Source: Streptomyces clavifer
GTDB lineage: Bacteria; Actinomycetota; Actinomycetes; Streptomycetales; Streptomycetaceae
Assembly: GCA_014651175.1 (NCBI GenBank)
Contig: BMWJ01000011.1
Coordinates: 1-64,000, forward strand
Reading direction: 5' to 3'
Length of the DNA stretch: 64,000 nt
Every line of letters begins with the position of its first letter. The stretch's first letter is position 1. The position numbers were made by a program, and so were the translations under genes. A model generated the notes under the pieces. It had not been told where the DNA came from. It made no database searches and saw nothing but the letters and a program-made list of their open reading frames with translations. Positions 34,827 through 43,524 of the stretch are shown here, in pieces.

Positions 34827-36416
34827 ATGACGAGACGACGGATACGGGCGGCCGTTGCTGTCGCGGTGACATCGGGCATGGCGCTCGCCGCGTGCTCGGC
34901 GCCGGGAAGCGGTGCGGACGGCGGGAGTACCGCCGGCTCCGTCGTGGTCGGGGTGGCCTCGGAACCGGACACCCTCAGCCCGCTGCTCGGCTACGGCAAG
35001 GACGGCAACTCGAAGCTCTTCGACGGCCTGCTCGCCCGGAACGCCGACATGGAGCTGATACCGGCGCTCGCCTCCGCGCTGCCCGAGGTCGGCGACGGCG
35101 GACTCACGTACACCTACACCCTGCGCAAAGGGGTGAAGTTCAGCGACGGCGAGCCGCTCAGCCCCGCCGACGTGGTCTTCACCTACCGCACGGTCCTCGA
35201 CGAGAAGACGAACAGCACCGCCCGGAGCGAACTGGACGCCATCGAGGACGTGAGCGCAGAAGGCGACGACAAGGTCGTCTTCCGCCTCGCCTACCCGTAC
35301 GCGCCCTTCGCCGGTCGCACCGTGCTGCCGATCGTCCCCGCGCACATCGCCGGGAAGCAGGACCCCAACACCGGTTCCTTCAACACGAAACCGGTCGGAA
35401 CCGGGCCGTACGTCCTGTCCTCCTGGCGCAAGGGCGAGAAGCTGACCTTCAAGGCCAACCCCGACTACTGGGGCGGAGCGCCTGAGGTGGAGACGCTCAC
35501 CATGGCGATCGTCCAGGACGACGACGTGCGCGCCACCCGGCTCCGCTCCGGGGACCTGGACGGAGCGATCCTGCCGCCCAACCTCGCCGCCACCTTCAAG
35601 GACGACGACACCAGGAAGACGTACACGGCGACGTCCTACGACAACCGCACCGTCACCCTGCCCACCGCGGGCGAGGTCACCGGTGACCTCGCCATCCGTC
35701 AGGCCCTGGACGTGGCGGTGGACCGCGAGGCCATGGTCGACAAGATCCTGGACGGCGCGGGGCGCCCCGCCTACGGGCCCGTCCCGGTCGGCGACCCCTG
35801 GTTCGCGCCGGACGTCGAACGCGCCCAGGACCTCGGCAGGGCGCGGAGCGTCCTGGACGGGGCGGGCTGGAAGGCGGGGAAGGACGGCATCCGGAGCAAG
35901 GACGGCCGCCGCGCCGGATTCACCCTGCTCCACCCCTCGGGTGACAAGGTCCGCCAGGACCATGCCCTCGCCTACGCGTCCGACGCCAAGAAGGCGGGCA
36001 TCGACGTCACCGTCGAGAGCGCCACCTGGGAGGTCATCGAGCCGCGGATGAAGGACGACGCCGTCCTCGCGGGCTTCGGGAGCACCGGCGACCCCGACTT
36101 CGGGCTCTACACCATGCTGCACTCCACCCTCGCCGGCGACGGCTTCAACAACATGGGCCGCTACGACAATCCGGCCGTGGACCAGGCTCTCGACAGCGGC
36201 CGTCGCAGCCAGGACCCGACGTCCCGTAAGGCCGCCTACCACACGGTGCAGCAGGAACTCGTCAAGGACCCCGGTTACACCTTCCTCACCCACATCGATC
36301 ATCTGTACGTGCTCGCCGACCGCTGGGACGGGCTGACCACGCAGACCGAGCCGCACGAGCACGGCTTCGCCAGCGGCCCGTGGTGGAACGTCGAGGACTG
36401 GAAGCCGAAGGGATGA
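34827..36416 (+). CDS. nikA: Nickel/peptide-type ABC transporter substrate-binding lipoprotein (NikA-like)
   Basis: A 529-aa family 5 solute-binding lipoprotein. The signal peptide ends in ALAACS (lipobox), followed by SEPDTLSPLLGYGKDGNSKLFDGL, YTYTLRKGVKFSDGEPLSPADVVFTY and GTGPYVLSSWRKGEKL, the conserved core of the DppA/NikA family. The five-gene order binding protein, two permeases, two ATPases matches the nikABCDE operon of other Streptomyces, so nickel (possibly as a chelate) is the favoured cargo; a peptide or another metallophore cannot be excluded. I chose ATG 34827, 10 nt after AGGAGAGG; GTG 34818 is too close to it. Confidence 0.8.
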   Translation: MTRRRIRAAVAVAVTSGMALAACSAPGSGADGGSTAGSVVVGVASEPDTLSPLLGYGKDGNSKLFDGLLARNADMELIPALASALPEVGDGGLTYTYTLRKGVKFSDGEPLSPADVVFTYRTVLDEKTNSTARSELDAIEDVSAEGDDKVVFRLAYPYAPFAGRTVLPIVPAHIAGKQDPNTGSFNTKPVGTGPYVLSSWRKGEKLTFKANPDYWGGAPEVETLTMAIVQDDDVRATRLRSGDLDGAILPPNLAATFKDDDTRKTYTATSYDNRTVTLPTAGEVTGDLAIRQALDVAVDREAMVDKILDGAGRPAYGPVPVGDPWFAPDVERAQDLGRARSVLDGAGWKAGKDGIRSKDGRRAGFTLLHPSGDKVRQDHALAYASDAKKAGIDVTVESATWEVIEPRMKDDAVLAGFGSTGDPDFGLYTMLHSTLAGDGFNNMGRYDNPAVDQALDSGRRSQDPTSRKAAYHTVQQELVKDPGYTFLTHIDHLYVLADRWDGLTTQTEPHEHGFASGPWWNVEDWKPKG

Positions 36417-37405
36417 CCTCGCCGTCCCGGGGAGCGATGGGACGACTCGTGGGCCGGCGGGCCCTGTCCGCCGTCCCGGTGCTCCTCGTCGTCACCTTCG
36501 GCGTCTTCGCCCTCGCCGCAGCCTCCCCCTTCGACCCCGTCAAGGCCTTCGGCGGCACCGCCGTGCTCGGGGCCGACCAGGAGACCCTGGACCGGTTGCG
36601 CGCCAACCTCGGAGCCGACGACCCGTTCGCCGTCCGCTGGTGGGACTGGCTGACCCGGGCCGCCGCCGGCGACCTCGGCCACTCCAGCGTCATGCGCCAG
36701 CCGGTCACCGAGGTCATCGGTGAACGACTCGTGTGGTCGACGCTGCTGTGCACGGTCGCCTTCGGTATCGCGGTGCTCGTCGGCACCCTCGCCGGAGTGC
36801 TCGCGGCCCGCCGTCCCGGATCGTGGCTCGACCGGGCGGTCACCTCGCTCGCCTACTCGATCGAGGCCGCCCCCGTCTTCTGGGTCGCCCTGCTCGCCAT
36901 CTGGCTGTTCGCCCTCCAGTGGGACCTGCTGCCGGCCGGGGGCCTCACGGACACCTCCGCCGAACGGGTGACCGCCGGACAGGTACTCAGCCATGTGATC
37001 CTGCCCGCCGGCGTGCTCGCCCTCGCCCAAGTCCCCTGGTTCGCGCTGTACGTGCGCCAGGGAGTCGCAGACGCGCTGGCGGAGGACCCGGTGCGCGGGG
37101 CCCGGGCCCGGGGCCTGAGCGAACGCACCGTACTGCTCGGTCACGCCCTGCGCTCCGGCCTGCTCCCGGTGCTCACCCTCATCGGGTCCCGCGTCCCCGA
37201 ACTCATCACCGGAGCACTGCTGGTCGAGAGCGTCTTCAGCTGGCCGGGCATCGCGGCGGCCACCGTCGAAGCGGCCACCTCCGTGGACTTCCCGCTACTC
37301 GCCGCCCTGACCACCCTCGCCACCGTCGCGGTGCTCGTCGGGAACCTCCTGGCGGACCTGCTGTACGGCCTGACCGATCCGAGAGTGAAGCTGAGTGAAC
37401 TGTGA
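36413..37405 (+). CDS. nikB: ABC transporter permease (NikB-like)
   Basis: A 330-aa inner-membrane permease of the DppB/NikB type: the first span LSAVPVLLVVTFGVFALA, a large external loop with LDRLRANLGADDPFAVRW, and the ATPase-docking loop ADALAEDPVRGARARGLSERTVLLGHALR. ATGA overlap with nikA fixes the start at 36413 and couples translation. It forms the channel with the NikC-like subunit that follows. Confidence 0.85.
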   Translation: MTSPSRGAMGRLVGRRALSAVPVLLVVTFGVFALAAASPFDPVKAFGGTAVLGADQETLDRLRANLGADDPFAVRWWDWLTRAAAGDLGHSSVMRQPVTEVIGERLVWSTLLCTVAFGIAVLVGTLAGVLAARRPGSWLDRAVTSLAYSIEAAPVFWVALLAIWLFALQWDLLPAGGLTDTSAERVTAGQVLSHVILPAGVLALAQVPWFALYVRQGVADALAEDPVRGARARGLSERTVLLGHALRSGLLPVLTLIGSRVPELITGALLVESVFSWPGIAAATVEAATSVDFPLLAALTTLATVAVLVGNLLADLLYGLTDPRVKLSEL

Positions 37406-38313
37406 CCGCCATGACTGACGCCGGAGCAGGCCCGACGGCCGGCACGCAGGACGGACCGGTCTGGCGGTCGCGCCGCACCGACCGCCAGTCCACCCGTACC
37501 GTCCGCGTCCGCACCTCCGCCGTGCTGATCGCCGCCACGGCCCTCGCCGTCCTCCTCGTCCCCCCGGTCGTCCAGCTCGACCAGCAGGCCGTCGATCTGT
37601 CCGCCAAGCTCCTTCCCCCCTCCTGGGAGCACCCGTTCGGCACGGACGACGTGGGCCGCGATCTGCTGCTGCGCTGTGTGTACGGGCTGCGGGTGTCCCT
37701 GCTCGTCGGAGTGGCGGCCGCTCTCACGGCGACCGTCATCGGCACCGCGGTCGGCGCGTGCGCCGGAGCGCTGGGTGGCTGGGTCGACCGGGTCGTCATG
37801 CGCCTCGTCGACACCTTCTCGTCCGTACCGCATCTGCTGCTGGGCATCTTCATCATCGCCCTGTTCCGGCCGGGCGTCTGGCCCGTGGTCATCTCGGTCG
37901 CGCTCACCCACTGGCTCTCCACCGCGCGCATCGTCCGTGCCGAGGTCCTCTCCCTGCGGTCCCGCCCCTACATCGACGCGGCCGTGTCCGGCGGCGCGTC
38001 ACGGTGGCGGGTGACGGTGCGGCACCTGCTGCCCGGGGTGCTGCCGCACGCAGCCCTGGCCGCCGTACTGATGATCCCGCACGCGATGTGGCACGAGTCC
38101 GCCCTCTCCTTCCTCGGACTCGGGCTGCCCACCCGCACGGCGAGCCTGGGCACCCTCGTCCAGAGCGCACGCGGTTCCCTGCTCGCCGGACAGTGGTGGC
38201 CGACGCTCTTCCCCGGCCTGTTCATCATCGTTCCCACTCTCGCCATCGCCGGACTTGCCGGGGCCTGGCGGGAACGCTTCAACCCCCGCCGCCGATCGGA
38301 ACTGATGCTGTGA
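37402..38313 (+). CDS. nikC: ABC transporter permease (NikC-like)
   Basis: A 303-aa DppC/NikC-type permease with a charged cytoplasmic front (WRSRRTDRQSTRTVRVR), HPFGTDDVGRDLLLRCVYGLRVSLLVG, which is the typical family signature, and the EAA-like loop AAVSGGASRWRVTVRHLLPG. GTG 37402 overlaps the nikB stop (GTGA). ATG 37411 is an alternative. The protein pairs with NikB and receives energy from the two ATPases encoded next. Confidence 0.85.
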   Translation: MTAMTDAGAGPTAGTQDGPVWRSRRTDRQSTRTVRVRTSAVLIAATALAVLLVPPVVQLDQQAVDLSAKLLPPSWEHPFGTDDVGRDLLLRCVYGLRVSLLVGVAAALTATVIGTAVGACAGALGGWVDRVVMRLVDTFSSVPHLLLGIFIIALFRPGVWPVVISVALTHWLSTARIVRAEVLSLRSRPYIDAAVSGGASRWRVTVRHLLPGVLPHAALAAVLMIPHAMWHESALSFLGLGLPTRTASLGTLVQSARGSLLAGQWWPTLFPGLFIIVPTLAIAGLAGAWRERFNPRRRSELML

Positions 38314-39302
38314 CCCAGCGACCCGAGCCCCCCGTCCTGTCGGTGCACGGGCTGTCCGTACGGTTCCTCATGCCGGGCGGACACCACGTCGCCGCCGTCA
38401 CCGACGCGCACTTCGACGTAGCGGCGGGAGAGTGCCTCGCCCTCATCGGCGAGAGCGGATGCGGCAAGTCCGTCCTCGCCTCCGCCCTCCTCGGCCTGCT
38501 TCCGGCCAACGCCCAGACCGCGGGGCGGGCCCACCTCGGTGGCCTCGACCTCCTCGCGGCCGACGAGCGCACGCTGGCCCGGCAGGTACGGGGCCGGATG
38601 ATCGGGCTGATCCCGCAGAGCCCCGCCGCGCACCTCACGCCCGTACGCACCATCCGCTCGCAACTGGAGGAGACGGTCGGTCAGCTGACGGGGGTGTGGG
38701 GGCGCGCCTCCGTACGGACCGCGGGAGAGGACGCCGCAGCACGGGCGGCATTCCCCGCCGGGCACCTGGACCGCTACCCGCACGAGCTGTCGGGCGGTCT
38801 CGCCCAGCGTGCCGCCACCGCCCTGGCGCTCGTCGGCGGTGCCCCTCTGCTGCTGGCCGACGAACCCACGAGCGGGCTCGACCGCGACCTGGTCGAGCAC
38901 ACGGTCGACGAACTGCGCCGTCACGTCGACACCCCGACTCGCACGAAGGGCGACACCGGACGCGCCCTGCTGATGATCACCCACGACCTGACGGCTGCCG
39001 AGCGCATAGCCGACAAGGTGGCCGTCATGTACGCCGGACGGCTCGTCGAAGTGGCCGAGGCCGACTCCTTCTTCGGCCTGCCGGGTCCCCGCCACCCCTA
39101 CAGCCGGGGCCTGCTCGGCGCCCTGCCCGAACGGGACTTCACCCCCATCCCCGGTATGCCACCCGAACTCGGCGACCTGCCCGCGGGCTGCGCCTTCGCC
39201 ACTCGGTGCGCACGGGTCACCGACGCCTGCGCGCACCGCCCGCCGACGACGGGCTCCGTGGCCTGCCACCACCCTCACCGACCGGAGGAGATCCGTGCTT
39301 GA
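38310..39302 (+). CDS. nikD: ABC transporter ATP-binding protein (NikD-like)
   Basis: A 330-aa ATPase: Walker A GESGCGKSV, signature LSGGLAQRA (with Gly-Leu-Ala in place of the usual GMRQR), Walker B LLLADEPTSGLD, switch His in MITHDLTAAE. The C-terminal oligopeptide-transporter extension contains the Cys-rich segment LPAGCAFATRCARVTDAC, which in relatives can hold an iron-sulphur cluster. GTG 38310 overlaps the nikC stop. It heterodimerises with NikE. Confidence 0.85.
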   Translation: MTQRPEPPVLSVHGLSVRFLMPGGHHVAAVTDAHFDVAAGECLALIGESGCGKSVLASALLGLLPANAQTAGRAHLGGLDLLAADERTLARQVRGRMIGLIPQSPAAHLTPVRTIRSQLEETVGQLTGVWGRASVRTAGEDAAARAAFPAGHLDRYPHELSGGLAQRAATALALVGGAPLLLADEPTSGLDRDLVEHTVDELRRHVDTPTRTKGDTGRALLMITHDLTAAERIADKVAVMYAGRLVEVAEADSFFGLPGPRHPYSRGLLGALPERDFTPIPGMPPELGDLPAGCAFATRCARVTDACAHRPPTTGSVACHHPHRPEEIRA

Positions 39303-40017
39303 ACTGCGTTCCATCACCGCCGGATACGACCGCCGGGCCCCTGTCGTACGCGGGATCTCCCTGACCATCGAGCCGGGCGAGGCCGTCGGCCTGCTCGGCC
39401 CCAGCGGATGCGGCAAGTCCACCCTGGCACGCGTCGCGGCCCTGCTGCACCGCCCCGACTCCGGCACCCTCGTGCTGGACGGCGAACCTGTCCGGGGCTG
39501 GCGCCATCACGCCCCGCCCGCCCGGCGCACCGCCATCGGCGTCGTCTTCCAGCAGCCAAGGCTCTCCTCCGACCCCCGACTCCGGCTCGCCGATCTGATC
39601 GCCGAACCGCTCCGGGCCACCGGCCGGCGTGAGGAGGCCGCCGACCGGGTCGCCGAACTGGCCGAGCCCCTCGGCCTCACCCCGGACCTGTTGCGCCGTC
39701 GGCCCCACGAGGTGAGCGACGGCCAGTTGCAACGTGCCTGCCTCGCCCGCGCTCTCGTCCTGCGCCCCCGATGGCTCATCTGCGACGAGCCGACCGCCAT
39801 GCTGGACGCGTCCACCACCGCGGCGCTCGTCGAGGCCATCGAGGACTACCGCGCGGCAACAGGAGCGGGACTGTTCGCCGTCGGACACGACCGCACGCTT
39901 CTGCGCCGCTGGTGCGACCGCACCGTGCACTGGGACGACCTGACAGCCTCGTCCGTGCCGCCCGGCGACCGCCCCGGCTCCCCGCTCGCGGCGCGGCGAC
40001 CGGCCGGTGCGCCCTGA
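39295..40017 (+). CDS. nikE: ABC transporter ATP-binding protein (NikE-like)
   Basis: A 240-aa ATPase with Walker A GPSGCGKST (residues 39-47), Q-loop FQQPRLS, signature VSDGQLQRA (SDGQ instead of SGGQ), Walker B WLICDEPTAMLD and switch His GHDRTLL. It lacks the C-terminal oligopeptide extension found in NikD, as NikE proteins often do. GTG 39295 overlaps the nikD end by 8 nt. It is the last gene of the operon; no clear terminator hairpin follows before the MerR gene. Confidence 0.85.
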   Translation: MLELRSITAGYDRRAPVVRGISLTIEPGEAVGLLGPSGCGKSTLARVAALLHRPDSGTLVLDGEPVRGWRHHAPPARRTAIGVVFQQPRLSSDPRLRLADLIAEPLRATGRREEAADRVAELAEPLGLTPDLLRRRPHEVSDGQLQRACLARALVLRPRWLICDEPTAMLDASTTAALVEAIEDYRAATGAGLFAVGHDRTLLRRWCDRTVHWDDLTASSVPPGDRPGSPLAARRPAGAP

Positions 40018-40242
40018 ACCGGCGTCGTACTGGTGCGTGACAGGCACACCGCCGTACGAGAACGGGGGCGTGCCGTCCCCTGGGGCGTGCCCGGGCCGAT
40101 CGGCTCAGCGGCCGACGCCGGCACCCGGCCATGTCATCGGCGGCACGGGAACCAGCGGAGCGTCGCGAGCGGACAGTCGAGGTCCACGTCCCGGGACGCT
40201 CCCCGCAGGTCACCGCGGTCACCTCCGTTGACGAGCCGTCGG

Positions 40243-41190
40243 TCAGGCCGCCCCTGTCGTCTGGGCTTCCAGTGCCGTGAACAGCCAGTCGTGCGCGGAA
40301 CCGGGAGTGGGCTCCGGGGGGCCGCCCGACGGGGTGATCACCTCGGCGACAAGCTCCCAGTAGGTGTCTATCCGCGGGTCGACCGACAGCTGTCCGACCA
40401 GGACTCTGCGGAAGTCAGCAGTGTCCCGGCTGCCGTTCGTTCGCGCGTACGCGTCCACGAAACTGTCCAGCTCCTCGCCCGCACGGGGTGCCCGGCCCCG
40501 GCGCAGCTGGGTGCCCGCCAGCTCGTACGCCTGAGCAAGTCCGGCGTACAGCACGGCCGATTCGCGTGCCCCCGCACCCCTGTGTGCCGCAGGCTGAGGC
40601 CGCTCGGCGCCGGTGCACGGACGGGTCACGAGGGCGTTGAGCCGGGCGAAGGCGAGGACCTGGGCCGGCCTCGGGTCGGCGGGCGGCTCCGGGACCGCGG
40701 CCTCCAGGAACGCTGCCGTCGCCCGGGTGGGCATCCGCGGCGGCAGCCACGCCCGCCAGAACCGGGCCAGCGGCGCCGTGCTCGGCGGCGCGGTCACCGC
40801 ACCGATCAGACGCAACCGGTCCGCCCGGTCCTCGGGCGGGCACTCCTGCACCAGCCGCAGCGCCGCCTCCCGCCAGCGCAACGCCTGGAGCTGGGAGCCG
40901 AGTTCGCGCAGCTGGCCCGCGACGGCGTCCTCCAGCACACTGTCCGCCCCGTCCTCCTCCTCGTCGACGATGCGGTGCACCTCGCGCACCGGCAGGCCGA
41001 GGGCGCGCAGGGAACGGACCAGACGCAGCCGGCCGAGCGCCTCGGGGCCGTACCTGCGGTGCCCGCCGGCGCTGCGGGAGGCCTCCGGCAGCAAGCCCCG
41101 GTCGGAGTAGAAGCGGACGGCCTTGACGGTGACGCCCGCACGCTCGGCGAGTTCGCCGATGCTGCACAGGCCGTCGTGCGACGTGAACAC
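40243..41190 (-). CDS. MerR-family transcriptional regulator
   Basis: A 315-aa regulator: winged HTH at residues 10-75 (CSIGELAERAGVTVKAVRFYSDRGLLPEASRSAGGHRRYGPEAL), then a dimer helix and a large C-terminal region with no Cys-based metal site, so it probably senses an organic compound. GTG 41190 lies behind AGGGAGG, and that ribosome site is part of the operator palindrome, so binding could also affect its own expression. It faces the double hydrolase gene across 94 bp with a 19-nt-spaced MerR-type promoter, the likely target. Confidence 0.88.
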   Translation of the reverse strand: MFTSHDGLCSIGELAERAGVTVKAVRFYSDRGLLPEASRSAGGHRRYGPEALGRLRLVRSLRALGLPVREVHRIVDEEEDGADSVLEDAVAGQLRELGSQLQALRWREAALRLVQECPPEDRADRLRLIGAVTAPPSTAPLARFWRAWLPPRMPTRATAAFLEAAVPEPPADPRPAQVLAFARLNALVTRPCTGAERPQPAAHRGAGARESAVLYAGLAQAYELAGTQLRRGRAPRAGEELDSFVDAYARTNGSRDTADFRRVLVGQLSVDPRIDTYWELVAEVITPSGGPPEPTPGSAHDWLFTALEAQTTGAA

Positions 41191-41221
41191 TTGAACCTCC
41201 CTCAGGGGGAGCTTCTACCGT
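41191..41221 (+). promoter_or_regulatory. MerR-type promoter with 19-nt spacer
   Basis: TTGAAC (41191-41196) and TACCGT (41216-41221) are separated by 19 nt, the over-long spacing that MerR activators correct by DNA distortion. Between them lies the imperfect dyad CCTCCCTCAGGGGGAG. It drives the plus-strand hydrolase and its dyad overlaps the ribosome site of the MerR gene. Confidence 0.7.
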
Positions 41222-41284
41222 ACCGGCGAGCGCGGCGGACGATCGTGGACGGCCCGCCGCCGACGGCGCACGGAGGAGAAGCCC

Positions 41285-42805
41285 ATGACCGTATTCATTC
41301 TGGTGTCCGGCATGTTCACCGGTCCACACGTATGGGAGGAGACCGCCGCGCACCTGGCGTCGGCGGGTGCCGAGGTACGTGCGGTGGCCCTCGGCGGACT
41401 CGGCGGGACCACCGGGACGGCGCCGGCGGACATCGACCTGGAGACCCACATCGCGGACGTGCTCGCCGTGATCGACTCGGTCGGAGCCGCTGGCGGCGGG
41501 GAGATCGTCCTGGTCGGTCATGACTACGGCATCCACCCGGCGCTGGGCGCCGCCGACCGGCGGGCGGGGCGCGTCGAACGGATCGTCTACCTGGACTCGG
41601 GGATGCCGCAGGACGGAATTCCCGCCCTGGCCGCGGTAGCCGACCAGTCGCTGCGCGAGGAACTGGCGGAGCGCGCCGTGCTGGTCGGAGACGGCGAAGT
41701 GCTGCCCTCCCCGGACCGCCACGAGTGGCAGCGCTGGGGGAGTACCGCGGGTATCCCCGACCCTGCGCTGGACCGGCTCACGGCCCTGGCGGAACCGCAG
41801 CCGCTGGGGACCCTGTTCCAGCCCCTGCGCCTGACCGGCGCGGCGGCCTCGACAGCCGTCACCGGTGTGCTGTGCAACGGGAACGGCGCGAGCATCGAGA
41901 TGGTTCAGATGCTGGTGGGCTTCGGGGACCCCGCGCTCCAGGCGCTGACCGCACCCGGGGTGACGTTCTTCGAACTCCCCACCGGACACTGGCCCATGCT
42001 GTCCCTCCCCGCCGAGCTGGCGGAGATCCTGCTGCGGGCTGCCGCAGGCGAGGGGCACCGGCTGGTGGCGGCAGGATCCGCGGAGCCGCCCGCACACCTG
42101 AGGCCGTTCGTGCTGGACGTGCCGGAGATCCCCCGTGAGCGGACCGGGAACCTCGACCTGTACCTGCCCGGCGCCGGCGGACCGCGGCCGGCTGTGCTGT
42201 TCGTGCACGGCGGACCGGTGCCCGCCGAGGCACTGCCGACCCCCCGGGACTGGCCGGGCCTGGTGGGGTACGCCCGGTACGCGGCAGGGCAGGGCCTGGT
42301 GGGCGCGATCCTCGATCACCGCCTGCACGACATGGCCGACTACGCACGAGCGGCGGCGGACGTGGCCGCCGCGCTGGACCTGATCAGGGCCGATCCCCGG
42401 GTGGACGGGGACCGCGTCGCCCTGTGGTTCTTCTCTGGCGGCGGGTTGCTGGCGGCGGAGTGGCTGAGGCTGCCGCCGGAGTGGCTGCGCTGCCTCGCGG
42501 CCAGCTATCCGGTCCTGGTACCGCTCCCGGGCTGGGGGCCGGTCGACAGGCGTTTCCGCCCGGTGGAGGCAGTGGCGGAAGCGGGGACGCTGCCCGTCCT
42601 GATCACGAGGGTGGGGCGCGAGATGTCGGGGATCGCGGCCACGGTCGAGGAGTTCCTGGACGCGTCCCGCGCCTGCGGGGCGGCCGTCGAGGTCGTCGAC
42701 GTGCCCCATGGCCGCCACAGCTTCGAGACCCTCGACCCCACGGAGGAGTCACGCGAGGCCGTACACCATGCGATGCGTTCGGTGCTGGCCCACCTGGAGG
42801 TCTGA
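41285..42805 (+). CDS. Fusion of two alpha/beta hydrolases
   Basis: A 506-aa protein with two alpha/beta-hydrolase domains. Domain 1 (about 1-255) begins MTVFILVSGMFTGPHVWEET like EstC/MenH-type esterases, but its nucleophile elbow is GHDYG with Asp80 instead of Ser; the general-base His is probably His235 (TGHWP). Domain 2 (about 275-506) resembles dienelactone hydrolases/acyl-peptidases: HGG oxyanion loop (308-310), nucleophile Ser384 in FFSGGG, His478 in GRHSF. An Asp nucleophile is seen in dehalogenases and epoxide hydrolases, so domain 1 may not be an esterase. GGAGGAG precedes the ATG. A MerR regulator divergently adjoins and probably induces it. Confidence 0.82.
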   Translation: MTVFILVSGMFTGPHVWEETAAHLASAGAEVRAVALGGLGGTTGTAPADIDLETHIADVLAVIDSVGAAGGGEIVLVGHDYGIHPALGAADRRAGRVERIVYLDSGMPQDGIPALAAVADQSLREELAERAVLVGDGEVLPSPDRHEWQRWGSTAGIPDPALDRLTALAEPQPLGTLFQPLRLTGAAASTAVTGVLCNGNGASIEMVQMLVGFGDPALQALTAPGVTFFELPTGHWPMLSLPAELAEILLRAAAGEGHRLVAAGSAEPPAHLRPFVLDVPEIPRERTGNLDLYLPGAGGPRPAVLFVHGGPVPAEALPTPRDWPGLVGYARYAAGQGLVGAILDHRLHDMADYARAAADVAAALDLIRADPRVDGDRVALWFFSGGGLLAAEWLRLPPEWLRCLAASYPVLVPLPGWGPVDRRFRPVEAVAEAGTLPVLITRVGREMSGIAATVEEFLDASRACGAAVEVVDVPHGRHSFETLDPTEESREAVHHAMRSVLAHLEV

Positions 42806-42978
42806 ACCGGTCCTGGTGAGACGCAGGGCGCCGCGCCCCCGGGGTGGCCGAACTCGTGGAGGTACCGGAGCGGTCTGGTGGGTGCGGCGAAGACCGTACG
42901 ACCGGTGAGCGGCCCGCGGCCTGGTGCGCGACGACGATGCCGGGGGCGGAGCGTGCGGATCCGGTCAGGGCGTCCGGT

Positions 42979-43437
42979 TCAGTCAGGCGGTGCGGCGGCG
43001 TCGCGCAGCCGGTCCAGGAGAGTGTCCAAGGTTGACAGCGTGGCGTCGTCGAAGCCGGAGAACGCCTCGCGCAGGTTGCGCGCGTGGACGACCGCGGCAC
43101 GGTCCAGGATGCCCCGGCCCGTGTCGGTGATGACCGCGTGGGTCACCCGCCGGTCGGTGGGGCACGGGTGGCGCTCGACGTAGCCCGCCTCCCGTATCCG
43201 GTCGATCAGCCGGGTGATGCCGCCGGTGGTGAGTGCGATGTCGTCGGCCAGGGCGCCCATGGTCAGTCGTCCCTCTTCGGAGCGCGCGAGGCGGACCAGC
43301 ACCTCGAACCAGACATGCGGCAGTCCGGTCTCCTCGTGCAGGGACGCGCCGAGCCGCCGCTCCAGCTTGGCGGACGCCTCCAGCAGGCGGCCGAACGTCG
43401 TGATCAGCGGGTCGTCGATCGGAGAGGGGGAGGGCAT
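42979..43437 (-). CDS. MarR-family transcriptional regulator
   Basis: A winged-helix repressor (152 aa from ATG 43437) with the MarR core: LEASAKLERRLG, ALADDIALTTGGITRLIDRIREAGYVER as recognition region and wing, and TDTGRGILDRA after it. The frame extends to a GTG at 43467 that lies inside an operator; a leaderless transcript from there is possible, while ATG 43437 has only a close GGAG. It faces the NADP-binding protein gene across two TGAC-AC-GTCA operators and should repress both directions. Phenolic or quinone compounds are typical MarR ligands in comparable oxidoreductase-esterase modules; that is inference. Confidence 0.85.
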   Translation of the reverse strand: MPSPSPIDDPLITTFGRLLEASAKLERRLGASLHEETGLPHVWFEVLVRLARSEEGRLTMGALADDIALTTGGITRLIDRIREAGYVERHPCPTDRRVTHAVITDTGRGILDRAAVVHARNLREAFSGFDDATLSTLDTLLDRLRDAAAPPD

Positions 43438-43460
43438 GGCTCCATGATAAGGCTGAATAG

Positions 43461-43506
43461 CTGACACGTCAGATAAATTTGATACGGTTGAATATCTGAC
43501 ACGTCA
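43461..43506. promoter_or_regulatory. Two MarR operators in the divergent promoter
   Basis: CTGAC-AC-GTCAG (43461-43472) and TGAC-AC-GTCA (43497-43506) share the same 10-bp core, spaced by 35 bp. Each lies next to one of the two divergent starts, so one repressor can block both genes. Confidence 0.75.
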
Positions 43507-43524
43507 ACTAACGAGGTGGTAGTC

